Origin: Candidatus Kaiserbacteria bacterium GW2011_GWA2_52_12
GTDB lineage: Bacteria > Patescibacteriota > Minisyncoccia > Phycocordibacterales > UBA2100
Direction of reading: 5' to 3'
Assembly: GCA_001004345.1 (NCBI GenBank)
Contig: LCQW01000007.1
Coordinates: 1 to 33,562, forward strand
DNA length: 33,562 nt
Shown: one piece after another, positions 29,672-33,562 of the stretch
How the letters are laid out: every line of letters starts with the position of its first letter
How positions within the stretch are numbered: position 1 is the stretch's first letter
Notes under the pieces: generated by a model
The model's input: the letters and a program-made list of their open reading frames with translations, nothing else
Told to the model about the DNA's origin: nothing
The model's database searches: none
Made by a program: the position numbers and the translations under genes

Positions 29672-30262
29672 ATGACCGTATTATTTGTACTGGCACTATT
29701 TGGTGCCGTACTTCTATGGTTCGCGGGCACGCCACCCATGGCGCTCGTCGTTTTTGTTGGAAGTTCATCCATCGCAGATTGGGCATTGCTGCAACAAGAC
29801 TTTTCGAATGTTCGGACCATCAATCGCGGCATAGGCGGATCCGAATTGGCAGACAGTATTGCCATCCTAAAGAGCGAGGTGATTCCACACCGTCCGCGCA
29901 CTATCGTCATCTATGCAGGTGAGAACGACCTTGATGTCGGCAAGACTCCCGAAGCAGTGTACGTGGATTTCAAAACGTTTGTCGCAAAAATTCACGCAAC
30001 ATTGCCGGAGACGCGGATCGTTTTTATCTCGATCAAGCCGAGCCCGTCGCGCTGGCATATAAAAAATAAGATAGTTGCTGCGAACGCGCTCATTGCAGAA
30101 GAGTGCGCGAAGGATACACTCTGTCGATTCGTTGATGTATATCGAAAGATGCTGACTCCGGAGGGAAAACCAAACGCTGATCTTTTTCAGGAAGATATGC
30201 TGCACATGAATAATGCGGGATATGCGATCTGGAAACATGTCGTCGGTGCAGCACTCGAATGA
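29672..30262 (+). CDS. Membrane-anchored SGNH/GDSL-family hydrolase
   Basis: SGNH enzymes are esterases or lipases. From MTVLFVLALF (29672) the product is 196 residues, with an N-terminal hydrophobic signal or anchor (about 2-19). Block I is VVFVGSSSIADW (Ser32 as nucleophile; GSS instead of GDS, a form known in PAF-acetylhydrolase-like members). Block II is NRGIGGS, block III GENDLD (Asn85) and block V EDMLHMN (Asp175, His178). All four catalytic blocks are present. GAGGAGG 6 nt before the ATG sets the start. It is likely extracytoplasmic and could deacylate cell-wall or surface sugars; the substrate is unknown. Confidence 0.85.
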   Translation: MTVLFVLALFGAVLLWFAGTPPMALVVFVGSSSIADWALLQQDFSNVRTINRGIGGSELADSIAILKSEVIPHRPRTIVIYAGENDLDVGKTPEAVYVDFKTFVAKIHATLPETRIVFISIKPSPSRWHIKNKIVAANALIAEECAKDTLCRFVDVYRKMLTPEGKPNADLFQEDMLHMNNAGYAIWKHVVGAALE

Positions 30263-30276
30263 ACGCACACAAGAAC

Positions 30277-30308
30277 GCCGCCACGTATGATGTGGCGGCA
30301 TTTATATT
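30277..30308 (+). terminator. Intrinsic terminator
   Basis: GCCGCCAC (30277-30284) and GTGGCGGC (30292-30299), then ATTTATATT. It is shared between convergent genes. Confidence 0.75.
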
Positions 30309-30729
30309 AAAATAAACTGTCTCTCTCCCATTCGCGATCGAACTCATCGAACCGCTTCAGCTGCTCCTTCGCCTGCACAGCCGGAAGGCCGGAACGGGCA
30401 AATCCCTTGAGCTTGTCCTCCGTAGACGTGCCCTTACTTCCCTTGTCTTCAACGTATGCGGTAATAAGCAAGGTAATCTCCTCCGCGCTCGACGGCCTTT
30501 TGAGGAGTTTCAGCGGCAAATCGGGGAACATTCCTCTCCCCCGTTTATCGCTGTCGAATCTATCGAGCAGCAACGTAATAGTGTCCTCAGCAACTATGCT
30601 TTGAGACACCTTGTTGGTAGCAGCGAGAAGCTCGAGCGTGGCATCCTTGTGCTCCAAGGAAGTTCTAAACTGCTTTCCAGCGAGCACCTTGATCGCAGCA
30701 ATCGCCGTGCGTTTGTCCAATGTGGTCAT
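30307..30729 (-). CDS. Hypothetical soluble protein, unknown function
   Basis: A 140-residue, mostly helical, highly charged protein that I do not recognise. Notable stretches are [46 protein letters not shown] in the middle and AKEQLKRFDEFDREWERDSLF at the end. No membrane segment or metal motif is visible. GGAGG 5 nt before the ATG supports expression. A possible promoter (TTGCAA, 16 bp, TAGACT on the minus strand) lies near 30755-30785. Confidence 0.65.
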   Translation of the reverse strand: MTTLDKRTAIAAIKVLAGKQFRTSLEHKDATLELLAATNKVSQSIVAEDTITLLLDRFDSDKRGRGMFPDLPLKLLKRPSSAEEITLLITAYVEDKGSKGTSTEDKLKGFARSGLPAVQAKEQLKRFDEFDREWERDSLF

Positions 30730-30797
30730 GTAAGCCTCCTTTACTCTACAGAGAGTCTACGTATCACGCACGGCTTTGCAAGTCTTCGTTCTTTCTA

Positions 30798-31397
30798 TTA
30801 TTTAGACGTATTGAATTCGTTCATCGCGCGCTCGGGACCATCGACAATGATGGTGCGGAGTGCATCGGAGGCGCGTTTGAAGACGCGGTGCAATGTTTCC
30901 ATCTCGTGCGCTTTGAATTTCGTGAGAATAAAATTGTTGACTACTTTCTCACCCTGCGGCTTTCGAAGCGTACCGCTCGCGGTCGACGGCGAAACGCCGA
31001 TGCGCACGCGCGTGAATTTTTTTGTCTTCACGGCGCGCATGACCGACTCCAATCCTTTGTGTCCACCCGATCCTCTATCAAATGAAAGCTTCATCGTCCC
31101 GAGCGGCAGATCGAGGTCGTCGTGGATAACCACGAGTCGCTCGGCTGCTTTTGGATTTTTTATGAATTTGCTGATCGCGGAGCCCGATTTATTCATAAAC
31201 GTCTCGGGCGCGACGAGCGCGACAACGATCTTTTCGAGCAAGCCGGTCGAAATTATCGATTTCGATTTTTTGTCCTCATGCCAACCGTTGAATTTGTTGG
31301 TTTTCGCAAAAAATTCAAGCGCCATGCGCCCGGTATTATGCCGCGTGTTCGCATATTCATCGCCCGGATTACCGAGCCCGACGATTACCCATGCCAT
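30798..31397 (-). CDS. pth: Peptidyl-tRNA hydrolase
   Basis: Releases tRNA from peptidyl-tRNA dropped during translation. From MAWVIVGLGNPG (31397) the product is 199 residues. The active-site residues of Pth are all placed: Asn10 (GLGNPG), His20 (NTRHNTG), Asn69 (ETFMNKSG) and the Asp pair 93/94 (IHDDLDLP). RGSGGHKGLESV is also typical. Six extra codons upstream (MIRCIA) are possible but not conserved in the family. It is divergent from lepB with a 185-bp gap. Confidence 0.95.
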   Translation of the reverse strand: MAWVIVGLGNPGDEYANTRHNTGRMALEFFAKTNKFNGWHEDKKSKSIISTGLLEKIVVALVAPETFMNKSGSAISKFIKNPKAAERLVVIHDDLDLPLGTMKLSFDRGSGGHKGLESVMRAVKTKKFTRVRIGVSPSTASGTLRKPQGEKVVNNFILTKFKAHEMETLHRVFKRASDALRTIIVDGPERAMNEFNTSK

Positions 31398-31531
31398 GGC
31401 GATACAGCGTATCATATTTTTCCTTCACCATCGATACTCTGCCGTTTGTCGAGTCCACTTATCCACAGGTCGTCGCGCAACATCGCAAAATACTTGGTGT
31501 CAATCCACCCGCGCGTAGTAAGATGGTCGCA

Positions 31532-31572
31532 CCCCATTAGAAGCCCAACATTTTTTAAATGTGGTGATGGGG
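31532..31572 (+). promoter_or_regulatory. Hairpin in the lepB leader covering the ribosome-binding site
   Basis: CCCCAT (31532-31537) pairs with ATGGGG (31567-31572). Inside, CCAACATTT pairs with AAATGTGG (one bulged A). The GGGG(A) 10 nt before the lepB ATG is the only Shine-Dalgarno candidate and lies in the 3' arm, so folding would hide it. Confidence 0.5.
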
Positions 31573-31582
31573 AAAAAGAACA

Positions 31583-32248
31583 ATGTCGCTTTTAATGCAT
31601 GTGCGTGACGATATGAGAGCTTCTAACGGGGCAAGCATGCCCGACCCCGTGATTCAAATTGACTCATCGCGGGAAACTCCGAAGACTTCTGGCACGCCCC
31701 TGTTCAAACAGAATTCGTTCTTTGCCTATACGATCATCGCGCTCGGCCTTGCGATATTCATCCGCTTCTTTGTCGCAGCTCCCTACGTTGTTTCCGGCGC
31801 ATCAATGGAACCTACCTTTGATAATTGGCACTATCTTATCATTGATCGCGTGTCGTATCGCTTTGAGGAGCCGCAGCGAGGCGATGTTATCGTCTTTGAT
31901 CTTCCTCAAAATGAGAGCCGCGCACTCATTAAGCGCGTCATCGGCCTCCCGGGCGACATGGTCGTCATCGAAGGAAACGCTGTCATCATTACCAGCGTGC
32001 AAAATCCGAATGGATTCACGCTCAAAGAGCCGTACCTTGATCCCGCCAATCTCGGCGGGGCGTCCACTATACGAGTCACGCTCGGCGCAGATGAATTTTT
32101 TGTGCTCGGCGACAATCGCCGAGTTTCAGCGGACTCGCGCCTGTGGGGAATTCTGCCGCGCAAAGATATCGTCGGCCGCGTTTTCCTTCGTCTCTATCCT
32201 CTCAGTGAGATCGGCGTGTTGCCCGGTGAAGCGAGGTACGGTAATTAG
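31583..32248 (+). CDS. lepB: Signal peptidase I
   Basis: Membrane protease that removes signal peptides from exported proteins, such as the pilin-like proteins at 17-19 kb. The 221-residue product has one membrane helix (about 46-66), then SGASMEPT with the nucleophile Ser74, the box RALIKRVIGLPGD with the general-base Lys117, and GDNRRVSADSR near the C-terminus. A cytoplasmic N-terminal extension of about 45 residues precedes the helix; internal ATGs (MHVRDD, MRASN, MPDPV) could also be the start. It is followed after 4 nt by the HisRS-like gene. Confidence 0.93.
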   Translation: MSLLMHVRDDMRASNGASMPDPVIQIDSSRETPKTSGTPLFKQNSFFAYTIIALGLAIFIRFFVAAPYVVSGASMEPTFDNWHYLIIDRVSYRFEEPQRGDVIVFDLPQNESRALIKRVIGLPGDMVVIEGNAVIITSVQNPNGFTLKEPYLDPANLGGASTIRVTLGADEFFVLGDNRRVSADSRLWGILPRKDIVGRVFLRLYPLSEIGVLPGEARYGN

Positions 32249-32252
32249 CTAT

Positions 32253-33449
32253 ATGATCAGATTAAAAGATACTCGGCATCCCTCAACGGCGGCGTTCCTT
32301 TCGTCCGCCATTCGCGTTGCCGAGTATTACGGTTTCAAGCCGCTCGATGAAATGACACGCAAGCCCGGCATGTCCGCCCGTCCGAAAAAGATACTAAAAA
32401 GCGATCCGGAGATAGCGTACGCGCGGCGCGACGAGCGCGCGCTCGCATCTTCCGCGCGCAAATGCCTTTCATATGTACGCGACACGGGTACGCTTCTTGC
32501 GTGGCGCGTTGCACATGGTACGACGGGCATCCCAAGCGCGTCGCTTGAACTCCATGTGATGGGTACGGGAAGCGCCATTGCGGAAGCGATACTGCTCGTC
32601 GTCGCGCACGCGATCATCGAGGAAACAGGGCTCAAAGAGCGCTCCCTAAGCATCAACAACATTGGTTCGTATGAATCATCCAATCGTTTCGTGCGCGACG
32701 TGGGACTCTATTTGCGCAAACATATCGAATCGATATCTCCGACGCTCCGCCCAAAGGCCGTCGAGGATCCGCTCGGCACGCTCGTGCAGCTCATTGAGCG
32801 CGGCCACCCAGCGACGCCGCGCGCGCCGCAACCGATGGAATATCTCACCGAAGAAGAGCGCCAGCGGTTCTGGGAACTCCTCGAATATCTCGAAGTCTTC
32901 GGCCTGCAATATGAACTGAACGCGCACATTCTGGGAAGTCGCGATTGTTGGGCGCACTCACTCTTCGAGATATCCGTCGTAGATGAGGAGAGCAGCGCTC
33001 ACATTACTATCGCTTCGGGCGGCCGCTACGATCCGCTTGCCACGCGTTTTGCCGGACGCCCCATCTCCGCCGCGATGATCTCGATCACGTCCGAAGTGCG
33101 CGGCTCGTCGCGCGTCAAACGCGAAACGCACGGTGCTCCCACTATTTATTTCGCCCATCTCGGGCCTGAGGCGCGCCGCCGTTCATTGGGCGTTATGGAG
33201 ATCCTTCGTCATGCGGAAATACCTGTGTACCAGGGCCTCTGCTACGACCGGATGGGTGAACAAATGACGCAGGCGCGTGAACTCGCCACACCCCACATCC
33301 TCATCATGGGGTACAAAGAGGCAATGGAAGGAACAGTGGTCGTACGCGAAGTCATGACCAATTCGCAAGACGCCGTGCCGCTTCCCGATCTCACTGCCTA
33401 CCTCAAACGCCACCACATCGGTGCGTGGCAGATTCCGGAGAAAGTCTGA
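32253..33449 (+). CDS. Histidyl-tRNA synthetase-like protein, probably non-canonical
   Basis: A 398-residue class II aaRS-like protein. The C-terminal half fits HisRS: ASGGRYDPLATRF (HisRS 'GGGRYDGLV'), then an anticodon-binding-like domain with YDRMGEQMTQARELATPHILIMGYKEAMEGTVVVREV. The N-terminal half is altered: the motif-2 block (HisRS 'FRYERPQ...REFHQ') appears as LLAWRVAHGTTGIPSASLELHVMGTGSA, and the usual LRPE-type substrate loop is not seen. It is probably a paralogue like HisZ or another accessory protein rather than the main synthetase. It follows lepB by 4 nt and has only a weak ribosome-binding site, so it may be translationally coupled. Confidence 0.7.
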   Translation: MIRLKDTRHPSTAAFLSSAIRVAEYYGFKPLDEMTRKPGMSARPKKILKSDPEIAYARRDERALASSARKCLSYVRDTGTLLAWRVAHGTTGIPSASLELHVMGTGSAIAEAILLVVAHAIIEETGLKERSLSINNIGSYESSNRFVRDVGLYLRKHIESISPTLRPKAVEDPLGTLVQLIERGHPATPRAPQPMEYLTEEERQRFWELLEYLEVFGLQYELNAHILGSRDCWAHSLFEISVVDEESSAHITIASGGRYDPLATRFAGRPISAAMISITSEVRGSSRVKRETHGAPTIYFAHLGPEARRRSLGVMEILRHAEIPVYQGLCYDRMGEQMTQARELATPHILIMGYKEAMEGTVVVREVMTNSQDAVPLPDLTAYLKRHHIGAWQIPEKV

Positions 33450-33472
33450 CATTCGAATGATCTCTACTGAAC

Positions 33473-33498
33473 AACCCTCGCCTGCAAGGCGAGGGGTT
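33473..33498 (+). terminator. Hairpin after the HisRS-like gene
   Basis: AACCCTCGCCT and AGGCGAGGGGTT form a stem with one bulge but no T-run follows, so termination would be weak. The remaining bases to 33562 hold no recognisable gene. Confidence 0.4.
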
Positions 33499-33562
33499 CG
33501 TCCGCGTTTGAGGTTGTCGCGCTAAAGCGCTCTTGGTCAGGTATCGAGCGTGGTGAAGTTGT

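Noticed and set aside
31659-32252. Upstream extension of the HisRS-like gene across lepB
   Set aside because: The extension is low-complexity Ser/Arg translation in a wrong frame of lepB; the homology to HisRS starts after 32253.
1-33562. CRISPR array
   Set aside because: No evenly spaced direct repeats with unique spacers; the repeats present are isolated palindromes linked to RAYT genes.
1-33562. Alternative genetic code (UGA as Gly, as in Gracilibacteria)
   Set aside because: Several genes end at TGA where the family ends, for example the deoxyribosyltransferase at 5936 and the first RAYT at 21875.

Overview
The window looks like a chromosomal contig from a Candidate Phyla Radiation (Patescibacteria) bacterium, most likely of the Parcubacteria/Kaiserbacteria type. 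The basis is inference from gene content and style. IF-2 is short and has almost no N-terminal domain. Small two-helix TrbC/VirB2-like pilin genes occur in series. Housekeeping genes are packed with very short gaps. Palindromes sit inside coding genes, and tRNA genes lack an encoded CCA. TGA is used as an ordinary stop, so the genetic code is the standard bacterial one.

Layout. 1-5.3 kb (minus strand): a kinase-like 3' remnant, ClpB, a trypsin-fold protein that has lost its catalytic triad, and a cysteine desulfurase carrying several insertions. 5.4-8.5 kb (plus): nucleoside 2-deoxyribosyltransferase, cytidine deaminase, then infB-rbfA. 8.5-10 kb: tRNA-Cys, an HNH endonuclease gene whose end runs into tRNA-Leu(UAA), a MaoC-like hydratase and tRNA-Lys. 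10.2-15.8 kb (plus): an SbmA/BacA-like membrane protein, a GH17 glucanase, two tandem GH1 glycosidases and a ClpP-like protease, most separated by strong intrinsic terminators; then tRNA-Leu(UAG). 16-20.9 kb (minus): a methyltransferase, a membrane-anchored solute-binding protein, five small pilin-like membrane proteins and a ZIP metal transporter, tightly packed. 21-21.9 kb: a candidate small RNA, then a REP-associated (RAYT/Y1) transposase framed by 25-bp palindromes. 22-26 kb (minus): gyrA and small membrane proteins, with one small plus-strand gene. 26.1-27.1 kb: an IS remnant followed by a second RAYT framed by a different 27-bp palindrome. 27.3-33.5 kb: rpsA, an NTPase, an SGNH hydrolase, two unknown genes, pth, lepB and a HisRS-like protein.

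How it fits together. Most genes serve translation and its quality control (IF-2, RbfA, S1, Pth, ClpB, tRNAs), nucleotide salvage (deoxyribosyltransferase, cytidine deaminase, NTPase) and the cell envelope (LepB, ZIP, pilin-like proteins, solute-binding protein). The GH17/GH1 enzymes have no signal peptides and would act on beta-glucosides already inside the cell.

The two most unusual signals are these. First, each of two RAYT transposases is flanked by its own palindrome family. One family has a third copy embedded in frame in the cysteine desulfurase gene; the other has a third copy inside the transposase gene itself. Second, a solute-binding protein and five VirB2/TrbC-like small membrane proteins form one gene cluster without any ABC transporter or secretion ATPase. 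Several genes also have a -10 box placed 6-8 nt before the start codon, which suggests leaderless mRNAs.
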